Part shown: positions 1 to 8,118 of the stretch, one piece after another | How positions within the stretch are numbered: position 1 is the stretch's first letter | How the letters are laid out: each line of letters starts with the position of its first letter | Assembly: GCF_964031165.1 (NCBI RefSeq) | Contig: NZ_OZ035011.1 | Location: 1 to 64,000, forward strand | Source: Rickettsiella endosymbiont of Rhagonycha lignosa | GTDB taxonomy: Bacteria > Pseudomonadota > Gammaproteobacteria > Diplorickettsiales > Diplorickettsiaceae | DNA: 64,000 nucleotides | Reading direction: 5' to 3' | The notes under the pieces: generated by a model | Seen by the model: only the letters and a program-made list of their open reading frames with translations | Told to the model about the DNA's origin: nothing | The model's database searches: none | Position numbers and translations under genes: made by a program

Positions 1-1352
1 TGGCAACCGCTTTAGCAACGTTCGTTTGGCAAAAATGTTTAGATCGATTACAAGATCATATATCCCTCCAAGATTTTAATACTTGGATACGACCGTTGCA
101 GGCAGAACAAAAAGAAGACCAGCTTGTTCTATGGGCACCTAATCAATTTGTATTACATTGTGTGAATGAGAGGTTTTTGGTTCATATCAATCAGATTTTG
201 ACTCAATTAGATGAAGCACCTCCAGAAGTTATATTGAGAGTTGGTAGTCGCAATAATCAGACATCTCAAATCTCTCCAATATTAAGAAATACTCAAGATC
301 TTAAAGTGAAATCAAAGGTTGTTAAAGTTTCAGCAACACACATAAATTCTAATTTTACATTTATTAATTTTGTCGAGGGTAAATCCAATCAATTAGCGCG
401 TGCCGCTTCTGTACAGGTCTCAGAAAATCCTGGAGGTGCATACAACCCTTTATTACTTTATGGGGGAGTGGGTTTAGGTAAGACGCATTTAATGCATGCA
501 ATTGGTAATGCTATTTTACTAAAAAATCCACATGCCAAAGTGTTATATTTACATTCTGAACGTTTTGTTGCTGATATGATTAGAGCGTTGCAAACCAATA
601 CAATTAATGATTTTAAAACTTATTATCGCTCGTTAGATGCGTTATTAATTGATGACATTCAATTTTTTGCAGGGAAAGATCGTTCACAAGAGGAATTTTT
701 TCATACATTTAATACTTTATTAGAAAGTCAGCAACAAATTGTATTAACCTGTGATCGATACCCTAAAGAAATGTCAGGAGTAGAGGAGCGATTAAAATCA
801 CGTTTAGGTTGGGGTCTTACAGTTGCTATTGAACCTCCTGATCTTGAAACTCGAGTGGCTATTTTAATTAGTAAAGCAGAACAAACCAAAATAAGTTTGC
901 CGCAGGAAGTTGCTTTTTTTATTGCGAAACGAATTCATTCCAATGTAAGAGAGCTTGAAGGTGTATTAAAACGGGTAGTAGCTTATGCACAATTTACAGG
1001 ATTACAGATTACGCTTGAGTTAGTACGCGAAGCTATAAAAGATGTACTTGCTTTGCAAGATAAATTAGTAACAGTAGATAATATTATTAAAACTGTTGCT
1101 GAATATTATAAAATTAAAGTTTCTGATTTACTTTCTAAACGTCGTACTTCTTCTTTGGCACGGGCACGACAAATTGCTATGGCACTTGCAAAAGAATTAA
1201 CAAATCATAGTTTACCTGAACTTGGCCGTGCTTTTGGTGGACGTGATCATACAACGGTATTGCATGCATTCCGAAAAATACAAGAATTAAAAAAAACAAA
1301 TACCGGAATTGCGGAAGATTTTATAAATTTATTGCGTACTTTATCGAGTTGA
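1..1352 (+). CDS. dnaA: Chromosomal replication initiator DnaA (5' edge cut)
   Basis: Replication initiator: binds DnaA boxes at oriC, melts DNA and loads helicase. The frame is open from base 3, and the first two bases (tg) followed by gca suggest the window begins at the second base of an ATG, so only one base is missing (about 450 aa; E. coli 467). Domain I is recognisable near the start ([13 protein letters not shown]). The AAA+ core has Walker [11 protein letters not shown] and Walker [10 protein letters not shown], and the C-terminal DnaA signature is [12 protein letters not shown]. dnaN follows after 9 nt, so oriC is not between them and more likely lies upstream of this window. Identity is certain; the start is inferred. 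Confidence 0.97.
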   Translation, partial: ATALATFVWQKCLDRLQDHISLQDFNTWIRPLQAEQKEDQLVLWAPNQFVLHCVNERFLVHINQILTQLDEAPPEVILRVGSRNNQTSQISPILRNTQDLKVKSKVVKVSATHINSNFTFINFVEGKSNQLARAASVQVSENPGGAYNPLLLYGGVGLGKTHLMHAIGNAILLKNPHAKVLYLHSERFVADMIRALQTNTINDFKTYYRSLDALLIDDIQFFAGKDRSQEEFFHTFNTLLESQQQIVLTCDRYPKEMSGVEERLKSRLGWGLTVAIEPPDLETRVAILISKAEQTKISLPQEVAFFIAKRIHSNVRELEGVLKRVVAYAQFTGLQITLELVREAIKDVLALQDKLVTVDNIIKTVAEYYKIKVSDLLSKRRTSSLARARQIAMALAKELTNHSLPELGRAFGGRDHTTVLHAFRKIQELKKTNTGIAEDFINLLRTLSS

Positions 1353-1361
1353 GGAAGAAAA

Positions 1362-2474
1362 ATGCAATTTACAATTAATCGTGAAACTTTATTGAAACCT
1401 TTACAATTGGTAACAGCTGTGATTGAGCGGCGCCAAACTTTGCCTATACTGTCCAATCTTTTAATTCAATTGAATGATAAAAATTTATCCTTATTGGGCA
1501 CAGATATGGAGGTAGAGTTAACAGGTCGTGTTATTTTAGAAAAATCAGGAGAATCTGGAACGACTACTGCGCCGGCTAGAAAACTCATGGATATTTGTCG
1601 AAGTCTACCTGAAGATAGCGAACTAAAATTTCAACAAAAAGGCGATAAACTATATCTTCAATGCGGCCGTAGTCGATTTAATTTATCTACTTTACCAGCA
1701 ACAGATTTCCCAATGAGTGAAGCATTAGATAATAACCCTGAACAGTTAGAGTTTGTTTTATCCCAAAAAGGTTTACGTTCTTTGATAGAATCGACTAATT
1801 TTGCTATGGCCCAACAAGATGTACGTTACTATTTAAATGGAATGTTGTGGGAACTAGGTCAGGGGAGCTTACGAGCTGTTGCAACGGATGGCCATCGTTT
1901 AGCGCTGAATGTAAAAGAAGCAAATATAATGGTAGATAGTAGTCAAATTATAGTTCCTAGAAAAGCTATTTATGAGCTTTCGCGTTTATTAAGTGATGAA
2001 GAAAACGATAGCTTAACTATTTTTTTAACTAAGAATCAGTTAAGGGTTCATATGCAGGATTATACATTTACATCTAAATTAATCGATGGCACATTTCCTG
2101 ATTATGATAGGGTTATCCCACAAAGCGGGGATAAAATCCTAGAAATTGATCGAGATTTGTTCAAAGCTTCTCTGTCACGAGTGGGTGTTTTGTCGAATGA
2201 TAAACATAAAAGTGTTTGTTTAGAATTAAAAAATGATCTATTGCGTATTTTTGCTAATAATCTTGAACAAGAGGAAGCTGAGGATCATCTCGATGTGTTT
2301 TATCGAGGAGAGGATATAAGTATAGCCTTTAATATTAGCTATCTTATGGATGTATTAAATAGTTTACCACCTGGGTTGGTTAAAATTACATTCACATCTA
2401 TAGAAGCCAGTGTAAGACTTGAGGCTAAAGAAAAGGATGCTAGTGTATATGTCATTATGCCTATGCGTTTGTAA
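1362..2474 (+). CDS. dnaN: DNA polymerase III beta sliding clamp
   Basis: Ring-shaped processivity clamp that tethers DNA polymerase III to DNA. It has 370 aa (family about 366) and the three-domain clamp pattern: it opens MQFTINRETLLKPLQLV, carries the TDGHRLAL segment in the middle, and ends VYVIMPMRL, the conserved hydrophobic-pocket tail. The ribosome site gaggaag lies across the dnaA stop, so dnaA and dnaN are probably co-transcribed and coupled. The gap to recF is 6 nt. Confidence 0.98.
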   Translation: MQFTINRETLLKPLQLVTAVIERRQTLPILSNLLIQLNDKNLSLLGTDMEVELTGRVILEKSGESGTTTAPARKLMDICRSLPEDSELKFQQKGDKLYLQCGRSRFNLSTLPATDFPMSEALDNNPEQLEFVLSQKGLRSLIESTNFAMAQQDVRYYLNGMLWELGQGSLRAVATDGHRLALNVKEANIMVDSSQIIVPRKAIYELSRLLSDEENDSLTIFLTKNQLRVHMQDYTFTSKLIDGTFPDYDRVIPQSGDKILEIDRDLFKASLSRVGVLSNDKHKSVCLELKNDLLRIFANNLEQEEAEDHLDVFYRGEDISIAFNISYLMDVLNSLPPGLVKITFTSIEASVRLEAKEKDASVYVIMPMRL

Positions 2475-2480
2475 TGTCTT

Positions 2481-3557
2481 ATGCAATTGGTTCGTTTGAA
2501 AGCAAATTGTTTTCGAAATCTTGCTGAATTAGATCTTGAGTTTTCTTCTTGCTTTAATTTTATTTATGGACCGAATGGTAGTGGTAAGTCTAGTTTACTT
2601 GAAGCCATTTATTTTTTAAGTTTAGGCCGCTCATTTCGTAGTAATTTGGCAAGTCGAGCTATTCAATATCAAGCAAAAAGCTTTAATTTATTTTCAGTCA
2701 TTTTAGGACAATGCTCCACAACTGTAGGCCTAGAAAAAATACGTCAAGGAAAAACAAAGATAAAAATTGGTAATAATATTAATTCTGTTAGTGAATTGGC
2801 TAAATTATTACCATTACAACTTATTAATCCCAACAGTTATCAATTATTAAGTGGCGGCCCTCGGGCGCGTAGACAGTTTATCGATTGGGGTGTGTTTCAC
2901 GTGGAACCACAATTTTTTCAGGTATGGCAACGATTCCAGCAGATATTAAAGCAACGTAATGCAGGTTTACAACAGCAAATTCCAACGAATCAAATTAAGA
3001 TATGGGACACAGAATTAATAGAGGCCGCTAGTGAATTGACTCTAATGCGAGATAAATACATACAACAATTAACGCCTTTAATCACTGAATTACTAAATAA
3101 ATTGCTTACATTACAAGGTTTGAACATAGATTTTTATCAGGGTTGGGATAAAAAATTTAGTTTAAGTTCAATTTTAGCTAGTTCGATAGATCGCGATTAC
3201 AAGCTGGCTTATACACAATTTGGCCCACATAGAGCTGATTTATTAATAAAGTTAAATGGAAATCCTGTCCATGAAGTGTTGTCAAGAGGAGAGCAAAAAT
3301 TATTAACCTGTGCATTACAGTTGGCGCAAGGCATGTTATTAAAAAATATAACAACTAAGTCATGTATTTACTTATTTGATGATTTATTTGCAGAACTTGA
3401 TTCGAGTAAACAAAATATACTTATGCATTTACTCCAAAGTCTGGAATCGCAAGTTTTTATTACTGCAATAGAAGAAACTTTGATAAAAGGGTTGGAAACC
3501 CGCGTGTTAGGGAAAATATTTCAAGTTAAGCAAGGTAAAATTATGGAAAAATATTAA
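2481..3557 (+). CDS. recF: DNA replication/repair protein RecF
   Basis: SMC-like ATPase that helps load RecA at gaps (RecFOR pathway). It has 358 aa, Walker A GPNGSGKSSLLEAIYFL near residue 30, the ABC-type signature LSRGEQKLL near residue 270, and Walker B IYLFDDLFAELD, in the usual order. It is the last gene of the dnaA-dnaN-recF unit. In many relatives gyrB follows; here a small exporter gene does. A parS-like 16-mer lies inside the gene at 2893-2908. Confidence 0.97.
   Translation: MQLVRLKANCFRNLAELDLEFSSCFNFIYGPNGSGKSSLLEAIYFLSLGRSFRSNLASRAIQYQAKSFNLFSVILGQCSTTVGLEKIRQGKTKIKIGNNINSVSELAKLLPLQLINPNSYQLLSGGPRARRQFIDWGVFHVEPQFFQVWQRFQQILKQRNAGLQQQIPTNQIKIWDTELIEAASELTLMRDKYIQQLTPLITELLNKLLTLQGLNIDFYQGWDKKFSLSSILASSIDRDYKLAYTQFGPHRADLLIKLNGNPVHEVLSRGEQKLLTCALQLAQGMLLKNITTKSCIYLFDDLFAELDSSKQNILMHLLQSLESQVFITAIEETLIKGLETRVLGKIFQVKQGKIMEKY
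2893..2908. promoter_or_regulatory. parS-like sequence inside recF
   Basis: The 16-mer TGTTTCACGTGGAACC differs from the parS form TGTTTCACGTGAAACA at two positions, and only at the last base from forms with a CACGTGGAACA half. It lies 1 kb from the perfect site at 3922. It encodes the conserved RecF segment VFHVEP, so protein conservation alone could produce the match. Function as a ParB site is uncertain. Confidence 0.3.
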
Positions 3558-3594
3558 ATTTAATAATCAATATTCAATATAATGAGGAAAAAAT

Positions 3595-3918
3595 ATGAAT
3601 CCTTGGTTAATTTTAGTAGTGGCTGGTTTATTTGAAGTAGGCTTTACAACTTGTATGAAATTATCAGAGGGGTTTACCCAGATAAAATATACATTAGGTT
3701 TTTTATTTTTTGCAACTTTAAGCCTATTTCTTTTGAATAAAGCCATTGCACAAATACCACTGGGGACTGCCTATGCGGTGTGGACAGGAATAGGTGCTTT
3801 TGGTACGGCTTTGATAGGGATGCTTTTTTTTAAAGATCCTCTCTCATTGATTAGAGTGCTTTTTTTAATTTTATTAATAGGTTCGATACTCGGATTAAAA
3901 TTTGTATCAAGTAGATAG
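3595..3918 (+). CDS. sugE: SMR-family guanidinium exporter (SugE/Gdx-like)
   Basis: Small multidrug-resistance family membrane protein of 107 aa with four predicted membrane helices. It carries the essential membrane glutamate (E14 in GLFEVG) and the GTAYAVWTGIGA segment typical of the SugE/Gdx branch, whose known substrate is guanidinium exported against protons. I see no guanidine riboswitch in the 37-nt gap after recF; the leader has a ribosome site (gagg). It may share the recF transcript. Substrate is inferred from subfamily resemblance; the quaternary-ammonium exporting branch is an alternative. Confidence 0.85.
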   Translation: MNPWLILVVAGLFEVGFTTCMKLSEGFTQIKYTLGFLFFATLSLFLLNKAIAQIPLGTAYAVWTGIGAFGTALIGMLFFKDPLSLIRVLFLILLIGSILGLKFVSSR

Positions 3919-3921
3919 TGA

Positions 3922-3937
3922 TGTTTCACGTGAAACA
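3922..3937. promoter_or_regulatory. parS chromosome partition site
   Basis: TGTTTCACGTGAAACA is a perfect 16-bp palindrome identical to the bacterial consensus parS to which ParB binds. The symmetry extends to 22 bp (3919-3940). It sits in the 39-nt gap between convergent genes, about 4 kb from dnaA, as expected for origin-proximal parS. A terminator is unlikely because no T-run follows. Confidence 0.9.
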
Positions 3938-3957
3938 TCACTTGACATTAGATAAAG

Positions 3958-4302
3958 CTAAAAGTTTTTTAAGTCATCTGCAAACATTCCTTGATATTGG
4001 AAAGCTTTATCGATTTCCGGATCAGGATCCATCATTGGATTGTGATCTGGAAAAGAATCAAAAGGTTTGTTAGGCGTAGCGTCTGAATTTTTCTTGGCTT
4101 TTAATGCATCCGCAATGGCATATATGGGTGCTACTTGCGCTTCCGCCTTAGTTCGCTGGTTATAGCCTTCAATTACCTGGCTACGTTGTTGTTGGTTTAA
4201 TTGATCCCACTGTTCTTGAGGTATCCCAAAAATCATAGGCGGTCCACAGGCGGCCAATAAGAAGGGAAGAATAAGTAAGACTGGAAAAGTCATTTTTTTC
4301 AT
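3958..4302 (-). CDS. Small lipoprotein, unknown function (copy 1)
   Basis: 114 aa. The N-terminus is a lipoprotein signal peptide with lipobox LLAAC followed by GPP, so the mature protein should be anchored to a membrane. The core GIPQEQWDQLNQQQRSQVIEGYNQ matches the neighbouring gene at 4423-4641 almost exactly, so the two arose by duplication. This copy adds an acidic, proline-rich tail of about 50 residues (DHNPMMDPDPEIDKA). The start is supported by aaggt 8-12 nt upstream. Short lipoproteins with this W..L...QR..VI.GYN pattern occur in related bacteria; I know no function. Confidence 0.8.
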   Translation of the reverse strand: MKKMTFPVLLILPFLLAACGPPMIFGIPQEQWDQLNQQQRSQVIEGYNQRTKAEAQVAPIYAIADALKAKKNSDATPNKPFDSFPDHNPMMDPDPEIDKAFQYQGMFADDLKNF

Positions 4303-4422
4303 ACAATTTACCTTTATGCTTAATAATTAAACAAGTGGTCGAAAAATATATAAATCTTGGGTAAAAAGCAAGCTAAATTTGTGTAAAAAACCTATTTTAG
4401 TGGGTCTCTTTACAGAGTGGTT

Positions 4423-4641
4423 TTAATTGTTATTAGGTGAAAGAGCGTTAGCTACAGCGTAAATCGGAGCTACTTGTGCTTCAGTTTGTTTACATTGGTT
4501 ATAGCCTTCAATTACCTGGCTACGCTGCTGTTGGTTTAGCTGTGCCCATTGTTCTTGAGGTATGCCAAATACACGAGGAGGACCGCATGCCGTAAGCAAA
4601 AAAGGGATAAGAAATAGAAGAGAAAAGGAAAAATATTTCAT
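4423..4641 (-). CDS. Small lipoprotein, unknown function (copy 2)
   Basis: 72 aa with signal peptide, lipobox LLTAC and GPP, then the same GIPQEQW.QLNQQQRSQVIEGYN core as the gene at 3958-4302. It lacks the long acidic tail and ends ALSPNNN. An upstream in-frame TTG (4668) exists, but the ATG at 4641 gives a normal signal peptide and is preferred. Both copies read in the same direction 120 nt apart. Function unknown. Confidence 0.75.
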   Translation of the reverse strand: MKYFSFSLLFLIPFLLTACGPPRVFGIPQEQWAQLNQQQRSQVIEGYNQCKQTEAQVAPIYAVANALSPNNN

Positions 4642-4745
4642 AAAAATGAATGTTGTTAGTGAAAGCAAGCAAAAAATACCTAATATTTTTCATAAAAGCA
4701 AGATAATTTTGACTGAACTAAGGTCAAAATAAATTAAAATCGTGA

Positions 4746-5483
4746 TTAAGCATGGTGTGGGTTATAATTTTCTAGGTTAGCGCTTAAACTTTCTCTCTCA
4801 TCGAATACAAAGCAAGTTCCTTTAAAGTGGTTTTCCCCGGATTTTTCAAAATAATTTAATATTCCGCCCTCTAGCTGATAAACTTCTTTATACCCATTTT
4901 CTAAAAGGTACGCTGCTGCTTTTTCACAACGAATTCCACCAGTACAAAAAGTAACAATTGGTAAATCCTTGAATTTTTCAGGCAATTTTTTGACTTCATT
5001 AGGAAAATCTCTAAACCGCTTAAGATTTAGATTTAAGGAATTTTTAAAAGTACCGAGTTTAACTTCAAAAGTATTTCGTGTATCTAAAAGCACTAATTCG
5101 GGCTTATTTTCTAGCCAAACATTGAGCATTTCAGGGGTAATATAAGGAGCTGTAGATTTTTCAGGATTAATACTTTGAAGACCAAAAGATATAATTTCTT
5201 TTTTCAGCTTGACTAACATTTTTTTAAAAGGTTGAAAATTAGAAAAACTTTTTCTAAATTCTAAATTCTGGAAATATGAGTAAGTAGTTAGAAAGTTTTG
5301 AAAAGAGCTAATACAACCACTTTCACCGGATATAAATAAATTAATTCCCTCAACACTTAACAATATGGTCCCTTTCAAACCTAATTCTTTCGTTTTTAAT
5401 TTAAGTGATATTTGTAATTTAGGTAAAATATTGTCAGATAGTTGAACAAAGCGATAAGCAGATATATTTATAATAGATAACAT
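4746..5483 (-). CDS. trhO: tRNA uridine(34) hydroxylase TrhO, short form
   Basis: Oxygen-dependent hydroxylation of U34 in tRNAs that read with cmo5U-type wobble bases. It has 245 aa: an N-terminal acylphosphatase-like part (LKGTILLSVEGINLFISG) followed by a rhodanese domain from about residue 115 with catalytic cysteine in FCTGGIRCEKAAAYL. E. coli TrhO is longer (350 aa); this is a short family form without the cysteine-rich tail. A tRNA-Thr(UGU), a tRNA of the class modified this way, lies 48 nt upstream on the same strand. Confidence 0.9.
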   Translation of the reverse strand: MLSIINISAYRFVQLSDNILPKLQISLKLKTKELGLKGTILLSVEGINLFISGESGCISSFQNFLTTYSYFQNLEFRKSFSNFQPFKKMLVKLKKEIISFGLQSINPEKSTAPYITPEMLNVWLENKPELVLLDTRNTFEVKLGTFKNSLNLNLKRFRDFPNEVKKLPEKFKDLPIVTFCTGGIRCEKAAAYLLENGYKEVYQLEGGILNYFEKSGENHFKGTCFVFDERESLSANLENYNPHHA

Positions 5484-5531
5484 ATTGTCATTTCAGATAA
5501 TTATAACATAAGTAATTTGAATTGAACTTTC

Positions 5532-5607
5532 TGGTGCTGGAACCAGGATTCGAACCCGGGACCTACTGATTACAAATCAGTTGCTCTACCAACTGAGCTA
5601 TTCCAGC
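5532..5607 (-). tRNA. tRNA-Thr (anticodon UGU)
   Basis: A complete 76-nt cloverleaf on the minus strand. The acceptor stem GCTGGAA pairs with TTCCAGC, the D-arm includes AGCTCAGTTGGTAGAGC, the anticodon stem-loop is ACTGA-TTTGTAA-TCAGT with anticodon TGT, the T-arm carries GGTTCGAATCC, and a genomically encoded CCA ends the gene. It reads toward trhO and may share its transcript. Confidence 0.97.
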
Positions 5608-5779
5608 CATGAACTAGAAGAGGCAAATTGTAGTCAATTTAAAATAAATTAGCAATTTACTGTTTAGTATTTTTTTATGGTAAATGTATCACGCTCGTAT
5701 ATTAACATCTAATGAATTTTCTTTGTGTTTTCATGATATTCTACAGCAGTTACTGTTTTTCTATGTGAGGCGCATATAT

Positions 5780-6841
5780 ATGGAGATAAACGCTACAATA
5801 ACTTCGATTTTCTTCGATTGATTGCCGCGTCGATGGTGTTTATCAGTCATCAATTTGCACTAGCTGACGGTCCTGAGTCGAGTATTGGATGTCAGAGTTT
5901 GGGTGAGGTGGGGGTTCTAATATTTTTTTCAAATAGCGGATATCTTGTTGCACAAAGCTGGGAGCGTGATCCATCTATTTTACGATTTTTAGTAAGACGT
6001 ATACTTAGAATTTTTCCAGGATTTTTTGTTGTAATGTTGCTTACTACTTTTGTATTGGGCCCATTGATTTCTATATTTTCTTTAAAAAATTATTTTTACA
6101 TGTTGATTCATGAAGTAGAATCACTAAACCTTATAAGTAAATATTATCTGCCAGGCGTATTTACAACAAATCCCTTTACCTAATGCCGTGAACGGATCGT
6201 TATGGACATTACCGATCGAATTTATTTGGTACCTAATACTTTTAGAAATGGGATCCGTTGGGATGCTGTGCTACAACACTAGAAATTTATTTTTGATGTT
6301 ATCTGTTGTATTCGCGCTATTTATTTTTTTTGTTAGCAACTCTTATCACGGGAGTGCGTTCCAAGGATATATTGTAGAATTTGGTGCTTTTTTTATTTAT
6401 GGAGTATGCATGTATCGATTTCAGGATGTTTGGACAAAATGTCTTAAATTTACTGCGTTTGTTATCTTTATTTTGGCTAGCCTATTCATCTTTATCGGTA
6501 AGCAATATTTTGCATTATTTCTAATTTTACCAGCTTTGATAATTATTCTTGGGATTATGTCAACTCCGATCCTGAGAAAAGCCGGATATTTTGGCGATCT
6601 TTCATATGGGATCTATATGTATGCTTTTCCTGTTCAACAAACTATTATCATTTTGGCGAAAAATGGCTTGTCGTTATGGATTGAGTTTATCACATCCTTT
6701 TTTATTACGATTATACAAGCATTTTTATCATGGCATTTAGTTGAAGGACCTGCTCTAAAACTTAAAAACGCAAATCTATTACAATATAAATCGATAGATA
6801 AAAATAGAAAATTTATGAACAGTGAATATACGCAGCGATAG
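5780..6841 (+). pseudogene. Frameshifted acyltransferase-3 membrane protein (OafA-like)
   Basis: Two adjacent frames together make one membrane acyltransferase of about 350 aa, the family's usual size. The first part reads NFDFLRLIAASMVFISHQ (frame of 5818), with the expected early histidine and the RRILRIFPG loop. It stops at 6181. The second part (from 6188) begins VNGSLWTLPIEF, a hallmark of this family. Removing one base (A at 6178) joins them as NPFPNAVNGSLW. The ATG at 5780, which would give a proper N-terminus, is also out of frame with the first part, suggesting a second lesion near 5783-5790. Such enzymes O-acetylate surface sugars. It is broken as written unless the sequence has errors. 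Confidence 0.8.
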
Positions 6842-7046
6842 CAGAAAGGATATTTACTAACCATTAAAAAGATGACGATGTCTGAAACGCTAGAAATGAA
6901 AAGTATTTTTTCAATTAAGGCAGACTTTTTAAGTAAAATTTTATCGAGAAGTAAATTAAGTTTTTTTCTTTACAGATTTTTATTCAATTTAAGCATGCTC
7001 TAATTGTTCGATTTCTAGCATAATAACCATAACAATTTTAGTGAAG

Positions 7047-8045
7047 CTATATCGAATCACACAAATTATCAGATTTTAACTTTACTCTAATTTCCCCACT
7101 ATTAAAATAATGCAGTTTATTTTGAATGAGTACACAAAGTTGGCCTTCTGTATTTATTCCCTTAGCTATTCCTTCTATGACATTAGTTTGATTTTGGATT
7201 GTGATTAATTTATTCATTAAGTTATCGAGCCTCTGCCAATCTTGCAAAAAATAACTTAACCCTTTAGCTTCGAATTCAACAAGTGTTTGAAGTAAATTTT
7301 TTAAAATGAGAGCAGCTAGTTGATTACGTCGAGGTGGCAAGTGTTGGAGAGAAAAAATGCTTGTAATAGCTTGGTCTGTAGTAAGGTAATGAGTAGATGG
7401 ATTATAAAGGTTTAAACCAATACCTATAACCAATTTTTGAATTTTTTGCTCAACAGATCGCGATTCGATTAAAATCCCGCCTAATTTTTTTCCTTGATAA
7501 ACAATGTCATTAGGCCATTTAAGCCTTATTCTTTTTAATCCGTATTGTTCAAGAGCCTTAACAACGGCGATACCTACCGCTAAAGTTAGGCCTCCTAATT
7601 TATTAAGCGGGATGGAGATTTGCCATAAAAGAGATAAGGCTATATTTTTTCCAATGTTTGAATACCAGGTACGTTGAAATTGTCCTCGACCAGTCGTTTG
7701 TTGTTCTGCAAAAACTGCGTAATTACCAAAATATTCTGTTTTATTTAGCAGATAATTATTGGTTGAATCAATAAGTGTTAATACTTCTAGTTGGGAAAGT
7801 AATTGCTGAGTTTCACCTAATTCTTTATTTATCCAGGAAGCATCAAGTAACTCTAAACCGCCTGAGATACGATAACTTTTGTCGTTAACAACCTCTAAAT
7901 TTATTGATGGATCTAATATTTGCTTTAATACAAGAGGAACCATCTTGTCAGGGACACCTAGAAACTTACTAATTTCTTTGTCTGAATGGAATTTACCATC
8001 TGCTAATAAATTTAAAATAGATTTTAACAAAATTGAAAATCTCAA
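7047..8045 (-). CDS. birA: Biotin-[acetyl-CoA-carboxylase] ligase BirA
   Basis: Attaches biotin to the biotin carboxyl carrier protein and, in forms with a DNA-binding domain, represses biotin genes. 332 aa: N-terminal winged helix (residues 1-65, DKEISKFLGVPD), then the ligase domain with GRGQFQRTWYS (biotinyl-AMP loop, usually GRGRxGRxW), KWPNDIV and KLGGILIES, then a small C-terminal SH3-like domain. The start is a TTG with no clear ribosome site, so the exact N-terminus is unsure. No biotin synthesis genes lie in the window. Confidence 0.93.
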   Translation of the reverse strand: MRFSILLKSILNLLADGKFHSDKEISKFLGVPDKMVPLVLKQILDPSINLEVVNDKSYRISGGLELLDASWINKELGETQQLLSQLEVLTLIDSTNNYLLNKTEYFGNYAVFAEQQTTGRGQFQRTWYSNIGKNIALSLLWQISIPLNKLGGLTLAVGIAVVKALEQYGLKRIRLKWPNDIVYQGKKLGGILIESRSVEQKIQKLVIGIGLNLYNPSTHYLTTDQAITSIFSLQHLPPRRNQLAALILKNLLQTLVEFEAKGLSYFLQDWQRLDNLMNKLITIQNQTNVIEGIAKGINTEGQLCVLIQNKLHYFNSGEIRVKLKSDNLCDSI

Positions 8046-8118
8046 TAGGGTGATATTTTTTTATGATTTATCTAAAAACCTAATAAATTTTATCATTTTT
8101 ATTGTTAATTGTTTATTA

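Noticed and set aside
2110-2125. Possible DnaA box in dnaN (TTATCCCACA)
   Set aside because: It has an extra C relative to TTATNCACA and stands alone within a gene; oriC is not supported here.
4746-5483. Plain rhodanese/sulfurtransferase as identity of the trhO gene
   Set aside because: The N-terminal SVEGIN domain and the FCTGGIRCEKA block are specific to the TrhO (YceA) family.
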